Shown here: one piece after another, positions 7,972 through 16,764 of the stretch
Layout: the number at the start of each line of letters is the position of its first letter
Numbering within the stretch: the first letter of the stretch is position 1
Source: Bifidobacterium breve
GTDB lineage: Bacteria > Actinomycetota > Acidimicrobiia > Acidimicrobiales > Ilumatobacteraceae
Direction of reading: 5' to 3'
Length of the DNA stretch: 64,000 bases
NCBI GenBank assembly: GCA_945886445.1
Contig: CAMCZG010000002.1
Location: 1 to 64,000, forward strand
Program-made: the position numbers and the translations under genes
Notes under the pieces: generated by a model
What the model saw: the letters and a program-made list of their open reading frames with translations, nothing else
What the model was told of the DNA's origin: nothing
Database searches by the model: none

Positions 7972-9577
7972 CCATATCACGAGCTGTTTTGTAGTCGGCC
8001 TTGCCGTTTGGTGCCCGAGGAATTTGAGTAACAAACACCACTCGCTTTGGTGCTTTATAGCCTGCTAGCTGAGTTTTTACATTGGCAATGATGGTTGCTT
8101 CTTCTACCTTGGCTCCGGGCGACAGTGAGGCAACGGCAGTTACTGCCTGGCCGAATTTTTCGTCATCAATGCCAACAACGAGACAGTCGAGAACACCGTC
8201 AACGCGCTTGACTGCTTCTTCAACTTCCTCTGGAAATATTTTTTCACCAGCAGAGTTGATGACCTGGCTTCCGCGGCCAAGAAGGGTGAGAGAGCCGTCG
8301 GCTTCTACTGTTGCCATGTCGCCAGGAAATGAATAGCGCACACCATTGATGGTGCGGAATGTTTTGCTCGACTTCTCTGGGTCTTTGTAATATCCAATAG
8401 GCACCGCACCGCCTGCTGCAACTTTGCCAATTTCACCAGAGCCAGGTTGAACTTCGCGGTCGTCTTCGGTGAAAACCTTTGTGGTGGGGGCAACGGCAAA
8501 TTTTGCAGTTTTTGGCGGGACGCCTTTCATGCTGATGGAAGTGCCCATGGAGCCTTCACTTGAACCCATGGCATCGAGAAGCACTACGTGTTCGATGCGC
8601 TCAAGTAATGCTTCTTTCACTTCTGAAGTCCACATCACCCCAGATGAGGCAATCATTTTTAAACTGCTCGCATCGTAAGAGGTGCCTTTTGCGGTGGCTT
8701 CGTCAAGCGCTCGAATCATTGGTTTCACAAATGAGTCACCAACAACAACGGCAAGCGTTGCTTTTTTGTCTTGTATTACCTGAAACAATTCATGCGCATC
8801 AAAACTGCGCTTTTGCAAAGTGATGACGTGTGCCCCACCAGATTGCGGCATCATTGCGCCAATCCACATTCCGGTGCCGTGCATGATGGGGCAACCAGGA
8901 ATGGTGATAGGCCGAATGCCATTTGCGTGTGCATCGCGAACAGTTGTGCTGAGTTGCGAAAACTCTGACGGTGGTGTCATGCCAATAAAAGCCAAACCTC
9001 CATTCACGAAACCTTCGGCCAACGAACCCATTTGGTACATGACGCCTTTCGGCATGCCTGTGGTTCCGCCGGTGTAGAGCATGTAAATGTCGTCTTCATC
9101 GCGCGTGATGCGTGGCATGGGGTCGTAGTCAGCGACGAGAGTGTTGTACGGAACCGCGGTGACAACATGGTGCTCGCCGTCGTCGCTCACCTCAACAAGC
9201 AATTTCAATTTGGGGAGTCGGTCAACGACGCGTGCAACACGATCTCCGAGTGATGAGTGAAAGAAGAGCGCTTCGGCATCGCTGTTGTCGAGGAGGTAGA
9301 GCAACTCTTCGTCGAGATAGCGATAGTTGACATTGACGGGCACGCCACGAAATTTGAACGTGGCAAATTGTGCCTCTAAATACTCATTTGAGTTATAGAG
9401 GTAGAGACCCACTTTGCTTTGTGGCTGGAGGCCAGCATCAACAAGTGCACTTGCAATTCGTGCGGCGCGCTGATCGTATTCACTCCAAGTGCGCGTGACC
9501 GTTCCTTGGGTGACGGCAGGTGAGTCGCCAATGGAGTCGGCAATAGATTCCCAAATGGTTGCAAACTGTTTTTCCAT
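7952..9577 (-). CDS. Acyl-CoA synthetase (FadD19-like AMP-forming ligase)
   Basis: Activates a carboxylic acid to its CoA thioester via an acyl-adenylate. The 541-residue protein has the AMP-binding P-loop YTGGTTGMPKG, the FRTINGVRYSFPGD segment, the LGRGSQVINSAGEK hinge and a C-terminal NGKADY lysine. These stretches resemble mycobacterial FadD17/FadD19-type enzymes that act on sterol side chains and branched acids (from memory, not aligned). The ATG at 9577 lies 9 bp from the yaaA-like stop, so both may share a transcript starting near 10.38 kb. Substrate not determinable from sequence. Confidence 0.9.
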   Translation of the reverse strand: MEKQFATIWESIADSIGDSPAVTQGTVTRTWSEYDQRAARIASALVDAGLQPQSKVGLYLYNSNEYLEAQFATFKFRGVPVNVNYRYLDEELLYLLDNSDAEALFFHSSLGDRVARVVDRLPKLKLLVEVSDDGEHHVVTAVPYNTLVADYDPMPRITRDEDDIYMLYTGGTTGMPKGVMYQMGSLAEGFVNGGLAFIGMTPPSEFSQLSTTVRDAHANGIRPITIPGCPIMHGTGMWIGAMMPQSGGAHVITLQKRSFDAHELFQVIQDKKATLAVVVGDSFVKPMIRALDEATAKGTSYDASSLKMIASSGVMWTSEVKEALLERIEHVVLLDAMGSSEGSMGTSISMKGVPPKTAKFAVAPTTKVFTEDDREVQPGSGEIGKVAAGGAVPIGYYKDPEKSSKTFRTINGVRYSFPGDMATVEADGSLTLLGRGSQVINSAGEKIFPEEVEEAVKRVDGVLDCLVVGIDDEKFGQAVTAVASLSPGAKVEEATIIANVKTQLAGYKAPKRVVFVTQIPRAPNGKADYKTARDMAIAGLA

Positions 9578-9586
9578 GAAAGGAAT

Positions 9587-10354
9587 CTAGTTGACTTTTG
9601 TCACAACCTTAAATTGCTGGTGCGAAAAACTCGTGATGTGGTCAAGAATGTTCTCGACACTTCGCAGGCTTTTTGGTGCGGCGAATAAATGGCGCACAAG
9701 GAGCCCTTTGGCGGCTTTTGCGTCGTGCCCGCCAGCTTTTCCGTTCGATTTTGTAACAAGGTCAACCGAAATATAGCCCTGTAACTGTGACTGGCTGGGG
9801 AGGAATATTCCGCGGTGGTCTTGTGGCAACACATCAACAACAATGTGGCCGGCACACAAGTTGTTGATTGCCGTTGTGACGGGCTCGCGCCACAGCTTCG
9901 ACATCGTTTGCACAGGAGCATTTTCGACAGCAAGCCTGGCGCCCATTTTTAATTTGTAGTCGGGGGTGGGGTCGGCACCGAGCACTGCACCCAGCAGACC
10001 GCTCAATACGACAATGTGGTCATTGGCAAAGTTCCGCTGTGCTGTTGTGAGAGTGGGTAGATCGAGATGCCCCCACACCACCCCGGTGTAGCGCTCGCAG
10101 GCCACAAGAGTGGGCGAGCCGACAAGAGACGAGTTTGCGGCTTGGGCGCGTTCAAGGTGTTTGCCCGATACGCCGAGGAGCGCCGCAGAGCCACCGTCTG
10201 CTTCGCGAAGAGCAGTAGCAATTGTTTTGCGCTGAGCGCCTAGAGCCTTTCCGAATACCCCTTGGGAGGGTGACCATTTCGTACGGGCGAGACCACCGTC
10301 GGCCTTTCCTTCTGAAGGGGGAAGAAGTACAAACATGTTTTTCGTTACAGGCAT
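9587..10354 (-). CDS. yaaA: YaaA (DUF328) peroxide-stress protein
   Basis: Family linked to limiting free iron and oxidative DNA damage during peroxide stress. The N-terminus FVLLPPSEGKADGG is the family signature, and the C-terminal half carries the usual ANDHIVVLSGLLG-type segment. Start is ambiguous: ATG at 10354 or ATG at 10336 (MFVLLPPSEGK); I give the longer of the two, while the still longer frame to 10381 lacks support. It is upstream of the acyl-CoA synthetase and divergent from the ferredoxin-P450 pair. Confidence 0.88.
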   Translation of the reverse strand: MPVTKNMFVLLPPSEGKADGGLARTKWSPSQGVFGKALGAQRKTIATALREADGGSAALLGVSGKHLERAQAANSSLVGSPTLVACERYTGVVWGHLDLPTLTTAQRNFANDHIVVLSGLLGAVLGADPTPDYKLKMGARLAVENAPVQTMSKLWREPVTTAINNLCAGHIVVDVLPQDHRGIFLPSQSQLQGYISVDLVTKSNGKAGGHDAKAAKGLLVRHLFAAPKSLRSVENILDHITSFSHQQFKVVTKVN

Positions 10355-10445
10355 ACAACTTTTTTCTCTCGTTTTCGACAAGGAATGTAACTTACCTACC
10401 GAAGGGTAATAAGGTGTTGAGGTATCTAGGGGTCGGGGACGTTTT

Positions 10446-10640
10446 ATGAAAGTACAAGTAGATCAATCGAAGTGCCAAGGGCACAACCGATGCTATGCCA
10501 TTGCCCCCGAACTTTTTGATGTCGATGACATGGGCAACGCTTTTGCAATTGGAGATGGGGTCGTTGAGCCGCACCTTGCAGAAAAAGCACGCCTGGCAGT
10601 TGCTAATTGTCCTGAGTACGCCATCAGCATTGTTGAATAG
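10446..10640 (+). CDS. Small ferredoxin, P450 electron donor
   Basis: A 64-residue ferredoxin with C10, C16 and C55 in the pattern C-x5-C...C-P. The position that would hold another cluster cysteine is His (CQGHNRC), so a [3Fe-4S] cluster is expected. Such proteins donate electrons to bacterial P450s. It is separated from the following P450 by only 14 bp and is probably cotranscribed, supporting that role. No ferredoxin reductase lies nearby. Confidence 0.92.
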   Translation: MKVQVDQSKCQGHNRCYAIAPELFDVDDMGNAFAIGDGVVEPHLAEKARLAVANCPEYAISIVE

Positions 10641-10654
10641 CAAAGAAAGTTTTT

Positions 10655-11896
10655 ATGACAACACTTGACGAAAAATCTATTTATGGCCCAGTAACAAACT
10701 GGCAGACCGACTTCGACCATGCCGACCCGTCGTATAACGAAAATGCGCATGAAATTTGGAGTGAATTGCGCGGCACATGCCCGGTCGCTCACACCGAACG
10801 TTACGGCGGTACATGGTTGCCGGTCACGCATGAGCTCGTGCATGAAATTGCCTACGACACTGAGCACTTTTCCAGCAGAGGTGTAGTAGTTGCCACCGTC
10901 AAACCAAGTGATTTGCCCGATGCCATTCCTGCACCCATTGGCGGCGCACCTCCAATTACGTCTGACCCCCCATTTCATCAAGATGCACGTCGCATTTTGT
11001 TGCCCGCATTTTCTCCAAAAATTATTGATCTCTGGGAACCAGAAATTCGCTTATTGTGTCGCGAACTCATTGCCGACATGAAAGCAGCCGATGTGGTCGA
11101 TGCTGCTACGCAATTTGCACAGCACATTCCGGTCAACGTCATCGCTCGCATGTTGGGCTTCCCGCCAGAAGACGGTTCAGTATTCCGTGGTTTCGTGCAC
11201 GATGTTTTGGAGGCCATCAACTTGGAGCCTGGGAAACGGGCAGAAGCTTTTATGGCACTCGATGCCTATGTTGCGAAGCAAGTGCAAGATCACATCGACA
11301 ACCCACGTGATGACCTCACGAACTTTTTGTTGAATGCAAAAATTTACGATCAGCCACTCAGCCTTCAGCATGTCGGTGGAAGCATCATCTTGTTGCTCAT
11401 TGCCGGCATCGACACAACGTGGAGTTCAATCGGTTCAAGTTTGTGGCACTTAGCAACGAACCCTGTCGATCGTCGTCGATTGGTTGATAACCCTGCTCTC
11501 ATGCCAACAGCGATTGAAGAGTTTCTTCGTGCATATGCGCCGGTCACCATGGCGCGTGTCGTGAAAGACGACTACAACTTCCACGGAAATGAAATGAAGC
11601 AGAACGACTGGGTGCTTTTGCCGTTCCCTGCAGCAAACCGTGACCCGGAAGAATTTGAGAATGCCGACCAGGTACTCATCGACCGTGAAGTGAATCGACA
11701 TGCTGCATTCGGTCTTGGTATTCACCGTTGTTTGGGCTCTAACTTGGCACGACTCGAACTGCGCGTTGCAGTTGAAGAGTTCCTTGCGGCCTTCCCCGAT
11801 TTCGAGCTTGCACCCGATGAAGTAGTGAAATGGAGCGTTGGTCAAATTCGCGGCCCACGTGAATTGCCAGTTCGCATTAACGCCCGTACCCTCTAG
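10655..11896 (+). CDS. Cytochrome P450 (class I, soluble)
   Basis: Haem monooxygenase of 413 residues with no membrane anchor. The haem-binding loop FGLGIHRCLGSN places the axial thiolate at C359, the I-helix reads AGIDTTWSS with a canonical Asp-Thr oxygen-activating pair, and EFLR supplies the ExxR helix-K motif. Ferredoxin immediately upstream is the likely redox partner. Neighbouring FadD-like, kinase and hydrolase genes hint at hydroxylation of a lipid or terpenoid, but the substrate is unknown. The gene ends 2 bp before the helicase start. Confidence 0.93.
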   Translation: MTTLDEKSIYGPVTNWQTDFDHADPSYNENAHEIWSELRGTCPVAHTERYGGTWLPVTHELVHEIAYDTEHFSSRGVVVATVKPSDLPDAIPAPIGGAPPITSDPPFHQDARRILLPAFSPKIIDLWEPEIRLLCRELIADMKAADVVDAATQFAQHIPVNVIARMLGFPPEDGSVFRGFVHDVLEAINLEPGKRAEAFMALDAYVAKQVQDHIDNPRDDLTNFLLNAKIYDQPLSLQHVGGSIILLLIAGIDTTWSSIGSSLWHLATNPVDRRRLVDNPALMPTAIEEFLRAYAPVTMARVVKDDYNFHGNEMKQNDWVLLPFPAANRDPEEFENADQVLIDREVNRHAAFGLGIHRCLGSNLARLELRVAVEEFLAAFPDFELAPDEVVKWSVGQIRGPRELPVRINARTL

Positions 11897-11898
11897 GA

Positions 11899-14127
11899 GT
11901 GCTCGACCTCGGTTCTCTCAACCCCGATCAATACGATGCGGTGGTGCACCGAGGCGGGCCCCTCTTGGTGGTTGCGGGGGCGGGTTCAGGAAAAACACGA
12001 GTATTAACCCAGCGCATTGCATGGCTCATTGAGGGTGGTGTTCACCCCATGCGTGTTCTTGCTATTACTTTCACCAACAAAGCTGCTGGTGAAATGCGCG
12101 ACCGCGTGGAAGCGTTGGTTGGTCCAGTTGCACGCCAAATGTGGGTATCGACGTTTCACGCAGCATGTGTTCGCATTCTTCGTGCCCATGCCGACCTTCT
12201 CGGTTTCCCAAAAACCTTTTCTATCTACGATCAATCTGATGCTCAGCGTCTCGTCAGTTACGTCATTCGCGATCTTGGGCTCGATGTAAAGCGATTTCCA
12301 GCACGTGGTGTTCAGGCACGAATCAGTTTGTGGAAAAACGAATTGCTCTCACCAGGTAAAGCAAAAGATCGTTCTACCGGAATGCTCGAGTCAAAGCACG
12401 CCGATGTTTACATTGAGTATCAGTTGCGTTTAGAGCGCGCCGGGGCAATGGACTTCGACGATTTGCTCATGCGTACAGTGCAACTCTTCAAGCAGCATCC
12501 CGATGTGCTGGGTATGTACCAAGAGCGATTTGAACACATTTTGATAGACGAATATCAAGACACCAACATTTCCCAAAATGAAATTGTTCTTATGCTTGGC
12601 GCAAAGCATCACAACGTTTGTGTTGTGGGCGATACCGACCAATCGGTTTATCGTTTTCGTGGAGCAGATTTTCGCAACATCATGCAGTTCGAGGAAGCAT
12701 TTCCTGATGTCACCACTGTGGTGTTGGCACAGAACTACCGCAGTACACAAAATATTTTAAATGCAGCCAATGCGGTTATTTCCAACAATATTGAGCGGAA
12801 ACCAAAGAACTTGTGGAGTGACTCCGGAGCAGGTGACCCCATCGTGCGTTATTACGCCGATGATGAGCACGACGAAGCACGCTGGATTGCGCAACAAATT
12901 CATGAGGCACACGAAACCGATGCGCGCCAATGGGGCGAAATGGCCATTTTCTATCGTGCGAATGCGCAAAGTCGTATTCTTGAAGAGTCGCTCATGCGTT
13001 TTGGTGTTCCCTACAAAATTATTGGAGGAACTCGTTTCTACGAGCGTCGTGAAGTGAAAGATGCTCTTGCATATTTGCGCGCTGCTATTAATGAGGCCGA
13101 TGAAGTCAATGTGAAACGTGTTCTCAATGTTCCTAAGCGTGGCATTGGCGACACCAGCGTCGACAAACTCGATACATATGCCCGCAATCACGGCCAGGGG
13201 TTTTCTTTTGCACTTCATCATGCGGCTGCGGCTTCGGTCGGAGGAGCAGCGTTAAAAGGTGTTACCGCATTTCTGGCATCGCTCGATGAAGCCGGCAACC
13301 ATCAAAGCGAAGGCCCTGCTGAAGTACTGCGGTTAGTGCTCAAAAGCTCGGGTTACATGACAGAGCTAGAAAACGAAGACACAGTAGAGTCGGCAGGTCG
13401 ATTAGAGAACCTTGCTGAGCTCATTGGCTTTGCAGAAGAGTTCGACTCCGTTGACGATTTTCTTGAACGAGTTGCACTGGTTGCCGATACCGACCAAATA
13501 GATGGTGAAAACCGCGTCATGCTCATGACCCTGCATGCTGCAAAAGGCCTGGAATTTCCCGTGGTGTTTCTTGCAGGATTCGAAGAAGGTGTATTCCCAC
13601 ACAGCCGAAGCCTTGCAGAACCTGAAGAGATGGAAGAAGAGCGACGCCTTGCATATGTTGGCATTACGCGTGCTCGTGAGCTTCTCAACGTTTCGCATGC
13701 GTGGAGCCGTAGTTTGTATGGCAATACTCAATACAACCCGCCGTCTCGTTTTTTGGAAGAAATACCCCACGAACTTTTCCGCATTGAAGGCAATGCGAAT
13801 GCGCAAAGTTTTTCCGGCGGAACTTCTTCATTCGGTGCAGGCGGTTCAAGCCGCCGTGAACGCACCTATGGCAATTCATTTTCAGACGAACATACGAATC
13901 GCGTTGTTGATGCGGCCATTGCTGCAGGCCGTACCGCTGCACCAGTAGTCAATGCCAATGTTTTGTCCGATATCAAGGTGGGTGAAGATGTTATGCATCC
14001 AACATTTGGTGAAGGTGTGGTCATCGACATTAAAGGCGCCGGCGAAAAGGCTGAAGTAACCATTCGCTTTCGCGACAAGGGCACAAAAATACTTGCCTTG
14101 GCCTGGGCGCCGTTGAAAAGACTCTAA
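11899..14127 (+). CDS. pcrA: UvrD/PcrA-type ATP-dependent DNA helicase
   Basis: Superfamily 1A 3'-5' helicase for repair and replication-fork maintenance. Seen in order: Q-motif region LNPDQ, Walker A AGAGSGKT at 26-33, TFTNKAA motif Ia, Walker B IDEYQDTN, motif III GDTDQSVYRFRGA, motif IV QNYRS, motif V TLHAAKGLEF and motif VI YVGITRAR. After a Gly/Ser-rich linker, the C-terminus has the HPTFGEGVV Tudor-like domain known to bind RNA polymerase in PcrA. 742 residues is usual. GTG start, with an AGGA directly at the preceding P450 stop. Confidence 0.93.
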   Translation: MLDLGSLNPDQYDAVVHRGGPLLVVAGAGSGKTRVLTQRIAWLIEGGVHPMRVLAITFTNKAAGEMRDRVEALVGPVARQMWVSTFHAACVRILRAHADLLGFPKTFSIYDQSDAQRLVSYVIRDLGLDVKRFPARGVQARISLWKNELLSPGKAKDRSTGMLESKHADVYIEYQLRLERAGAMDFDDLLMRTVQLFKQHPDVLGMYQERFEHILIDEYQDTNISQNEIVLMLGAKHHNVCVVGDTDQSVYRFRGADFRNIMQFEEAFPDVTTVVLAQNYRSTQNILNAANAVISNNIERKPKNLWSDSGAGDPIVRYYADDEHDEARWIAQQIHEAHETDARQWGEMAIFYRANAQSRILEESLMRFGVPYKIIGGTRFYERREVKDALAYLRAAINEADEVNVKRVLNVPKRGIGDTSVDKLDTYARNHGQGFSFALHHAAAASVGGAALKGVTAFLASLDEAGNHQSEGPAEVLRLVLKSSGYMTELENEDTVESAGRLENLAELIGFAEEFDSVDDFLERVALVADTDQIDGENRVMLMTLHAAKGLEFPVVFLAGFEEGVFPHSRSLAEPEEMEEERRLAYVGITRARELLNVSHAWSRSLYGNTQYNPPSRFLEEIPHELFRIEGNANAQSFSGGTSSFGAGGSSRRERTYGNSFSDEHTNRVVDAAIAAGRTAAPVVNANVLSDIKVGEDVMHPTFGEGVVIDIKGAGEKAEVTIRFRDKGTKILALAWAPLKRL

Positions 14128-14182
14128 GTTTTGAGCCGTAGTGGTGTCTTGCCGAGACACGCGCCAGAAGTAGAGTGAAGGT

Positions 14183-14611
14183 ATGAAGGCAGCACTACTT
14201 GTAGAGAGTTTGACGGGAAATACCTGGAAGGCCGCTGAAATGATTGGCGCAAATTTGCAACAATCAGGCTGGAGCATCACGGGGTTGTCGCCAGTGCGTA
14301 AACCAGATCATGGCTCTATTCAAAATGCCGACATCGTGTTGGTAGGAACTTGGGTGCATGGCCTTTTTGTTGTTGGGCAAGCACCATGGGGTGCAGGTGC
14401 ACTGGCAAAACTTCCTGCAATGCGCGATAAAAAAGTTGCTGCGTTTTGCACCTTTGCATTGAACCCAGCAAAAACCCTCGACACCATGACTCGTATTTTG
14501 GAATCACGTGGTGCAGAAGTGGTGGGTGGCCTTGCGCTTCACCGTGGCAAGTTGGGCGAGCACACAGAAATTTTTGCCGATCGCTTAGTGTCGGTACTTG
14601 CTACTTCGTAG
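14183..14611 (+). CDS. Flavodoxin-like protein
   Basis: A 142-residue flavodoxin fold. The N-terminal phosphate loop (LVESLTGNTWKAA) contains the TGNT motif typical for FMN binding; GTWVHG and FCTFAL stretches match the isoalloxazine loops. It may carry electrons or sense redox state. Its 3' end overlaps the convergent membrane protein gene by 11 bp. Partner unknown; with P450 genes in the window a redox role is conceivable but not shown. Confidence 0.75.
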   Translation: MKAALLVESLTGNTWKAAEMIGANLQQSGWSITGLSPVRKPDHGSIQNADIVLVGTWVHGLFVVGQAPWGAGALAKLPAMRDKKVAAFCTFALNPAKTLDTMTRILESRGAEVVGGLALHRGKLGEHTEIFADRLVSVLATS

Positions 14612-15083
14612 CCCGCAAGTCGATATATAAAGTGGTGCGGTTCTCTACAAGAGGTCGAACATCTGTGGGCTTTGCAAGATCTTCCAATTGCACATTGCGA
14701 CCCGAACAATCGGTGAAAGTGCGCGTCTCTTTTATTTGAGTAGCAAGACAGGTCTCATCGCGATCGGCTGGGTAGGCATAGAACACCCGCCAACCCTTGG
14801 CAGGGTCGGCGCCTTGGTGGTCGAGAACAATGCTGCGCTTGCCATCGGGGTCACGTAGGTCGGGGTAGAGAACGGGGCCAGACTCTGTGACAGTTTTCGC
14901 AACTTGAGTGACTGAGCCCACGCGAAAGGTTTGAGCGCCGAGGTTGGTGATGCTCTCGGGGTTGCGGGAAATAAGGGAAGCTGCACCCCATAAGGCCAAA
15001 AAGAGCAGTGCAAAAAAGACAATTCCTGCCCCAACGGGGCCAAAAGCTCTTGCGAGGGGAGACTTGAGTCGAGAAGATGCCAC
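14601..15083 (-). CDS. Membrane-anchored protein of unknown function
   Basis: About 160 residues with one N-terminal transmembrane segment at roughly 16-37 (GAGIVFFALLFLALWGAA) and an extracytoplasmic domain containing two cysteines in CLATQ and DCSGR, perhaps a disulfide. The outer domain vaguely recalls a Rieske fold without cluster ligands, a weak impression only. The reading frame stays open to 15470, but that part lies under the divergent B12-binding gene, so I place the start at GTG 15083 (GTG 15089 is possible). Confidence 0.6.
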   Translation of the reverse strand: MASSRLKSPLARAFGPVGAGIVFFALLFLALWGAASLISRNPESITNLGAQTFRVGSVTQVAKTVTESGPVLYPDLRDPDGKRSIVLDHQGADPAKGWRVFYAYPADRDETCLATQIKETRTFTDCSGRNVQLEDLAKPTDVRPLVENRTTLYIDLRATK

Positions 15084-15140
15084 CCCCACAGTGTGGCGGG
15101 TTAGAAGGAAGATGCCACAACGGCGTAGGGTTTCTTTCTT

Positions 15141-15542
15141 GTGAAGAGGCCTTACCGAGTTGTCGTAGCTAAACCGGGCCTCGATGGTCACGACCGTGGT
15201 GCAAAAACCATTACGCGTGCCCTTCGAGACCATGGATTCGAAGTCATCTATACGGGTTTGCATCAAACCCCAGAGCAAATTGCAGAGACGGCTCTGCAAG
15301 AAGATGTCGATGCTGTGGGGTTGTCGCTGTTGTCGGGCGCCCACCTCACGTTGTTTCCCCGTGTCATGGAAGAACTCCGTGCTCGCGATCTTGGAGACAT
15401 TCTCATTTTTGGCGGTGGAGTCATTCCCGATGCCGATGCGCGAACATTGAAAGAACAAGGCGTGAGCCAAGTGTTCGGCCCTGGTTCATCGTTGAAAGCC
15501 ATTTGTGCTTGGCTAGAGGAGGCGCTCGACGCAGCGCAATAA
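15141..15542 (+). CDS. Cobalamin-binding domain protein (methylmalonyl-CoA mutase C-terminal type)
   Basis: A 133-residue stand-alone B12 domain. The base-off cobalamin signature D15-G-H17-D-R-G20 followed by SLLSGAH and GGGVIP matches the small subunit of split acyl-CoA mutases (methylmalonyl-, isobutyryl- or 2-hydroxyisobutyryl-CoA type). Its catalytic large subunit is not in the window. GTG start; 62 bp before sucC. Feeding of succinyl-CoA from a methylmalonyl-CoA mutase into sucCD would make sense of the placement (inference). Confidence 0.88.
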   Translation: MKRPYRVVVAKPGLDGHDRGAKTITRALRDHGFEVIYTGLHQTPEQIAETALQEDVDAVGLSLLSGAHLTLFPRVMEELRARDLGDILIFGGGVIPDADARTLKEQGVSQVFGPGSSLKAICAWLEEALDAAQ

Positions 15543-15604
15543 TTTTCTGAAGTAGTTACACGTTATTTTTCAACCAAGATCTCAATTAATAATAAGGAGT
15601 AAGA

Positions 15605-16756
15605 GTGGACCTCTTTGAATATCAAGGCAAACAATATTTTGCCAAGTTCGGTATTCCCGTATCAGCCGGTGGTGTAGCAGTCACTGTTGACGAAGCAGTG
15701 AAAGTTGCCGACGCATCGCAGTACCCAGTTGTAGTGAAAGCTCAAGTGCAAGTAGGCGGTCGCGGAAAAGCTGGCGGCATTAAGTTGGCCAATAACGCCG
15801 ACGAAGTGCGTTTGCATGCAGGAAATATTCTGGGAATGGATATTAAAGGCCACGTGGTCAAGCGCATTTGGGTAGAGCATGCGTCCGACATAGACGAAGA
15901 GTATTACGCATCATTCTCGCTCGATCGTGCTGCGAAGAAGCATCTTTTAATGTTGTCTGCTCAAGGTGGCGTTGAAATTGAAGAAGTAGCAGAAAAAGAT
16001 CCCGACGCAATTGTGAAGTTGTACATCAACCCCGTAGATGGCCTCAGCGAAAAAGTTGCCCGTCAGGCAGCTGTCGATGCAAAGATCCCTGCAAAGGCAC
16101 TTGAGGGCGTGGCAAAGATTTTGGTTCAGTTGTACGACTGCTTTACTGCAGGCGACTGTGACCTCGCAGAAATTAACCCTCTTATTTTGAAGCCAACTGG
16201 CGAAGTGCATGCGCTTGACGCAAAAGTGAGCCTCGATGGAAACGCTGAATATCGTCACCCAGAATGGGCCGAATACAGCGCAACTGAAGAACTCGACGAT
16301 CGTGAGCAACTCGCTCGTGAAAAAGGCTTGCAGTACATTGGTCTTTCAGGAACTGTTGGCATCATTGCTAACGGTGCCGGCTTGGCAATGAGCACGCTCG
16401 ACGTTGTGAACCAAGTAGGCGGCACTGCAGCAAACTTCCTCGATATTGGTGGTGGAGCAAATGCCGATCAAATGGCAGCAGCACTTGAAGTAATTAACTT
16501 CGACAAAGATGTGAAGAGTATTTTCATCAATATCTTTGGTGGCATCACACGAGGCGAAGAAGTTGCCAAAGGAATTGTTGAAGCAATGAAGCGCGTCGAC
16601 TTGCGCGCACCCATTGTTATTCGACTCGATGGCACCAACGCCGAAGAAGGACGTGAAATTTTGGCTTCTGCAGGAATTCCAGAATCGAAATTAATGAGTA
16701 AGCCAACAATGCTTGAAGCAGCCCGTGCTGCGGTAGCACTTGCGAACGGAAAGTAG
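15605..16756 (+). CDS. sucC: Succinyl-CoA synthetase beta subunit
   Basis: ATP-grasp subunit of the TCA enzyme that interconverts succinyl-CoA and succinate with nucleoside-triphosphate formation. The N-terminal MDLFEYQGKQYFAKFGIP and KAQVQVGGRGKAGGIK segments bind nucleotide; the C-terminal flavodoxin-like domain has the GGANAD and NIFGGITR stretches. 383 residues is normal. GTG start with a good AAGGAG ribosome site. sucD follows after 8 bp. Confidence 0.97.
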   Translation: MDLFEYQGKQYFAKFGIPVSAGGVAVTVDEAVKVADASQYPVVVKAQVQVGGRGKAGGIKLANNADEVRLHAGNILGMDIKGHVVKRIWVEHASDIDEEYYASFSLDRAAKKHLLMLSAQGGVEIEEVAEKDPDAIVKLYINPVDGLSEKVARQAAVDAKIPAKALEGVAKILVQLYDCFTAGDCDLAEINPLILKPTGEVHALDAKVSLDGNAEYRHPEWAEYSATEELDDREQLAREKGLQYIGLSGTVGIIANGAGLAMSTLDVVNQVGGTAANFLDIGGGANADQMAAALEVINFDKDVKSIFINIFGGITRGEEVAKGIVEAMKRVDLRAPIVIRLDGTNAEEGREILASAGIPESKLMSKPTMLEAARAAVALANGK

Positions 16757-16764
16757 AAAACACC

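Noticed and set aside
15084-15470. N-terminal extension of the membrane protein gene ending at 14601
   Set aside because: The extension lies under the divergent B12-binding gene and precedes a normal N-terminal anchor.
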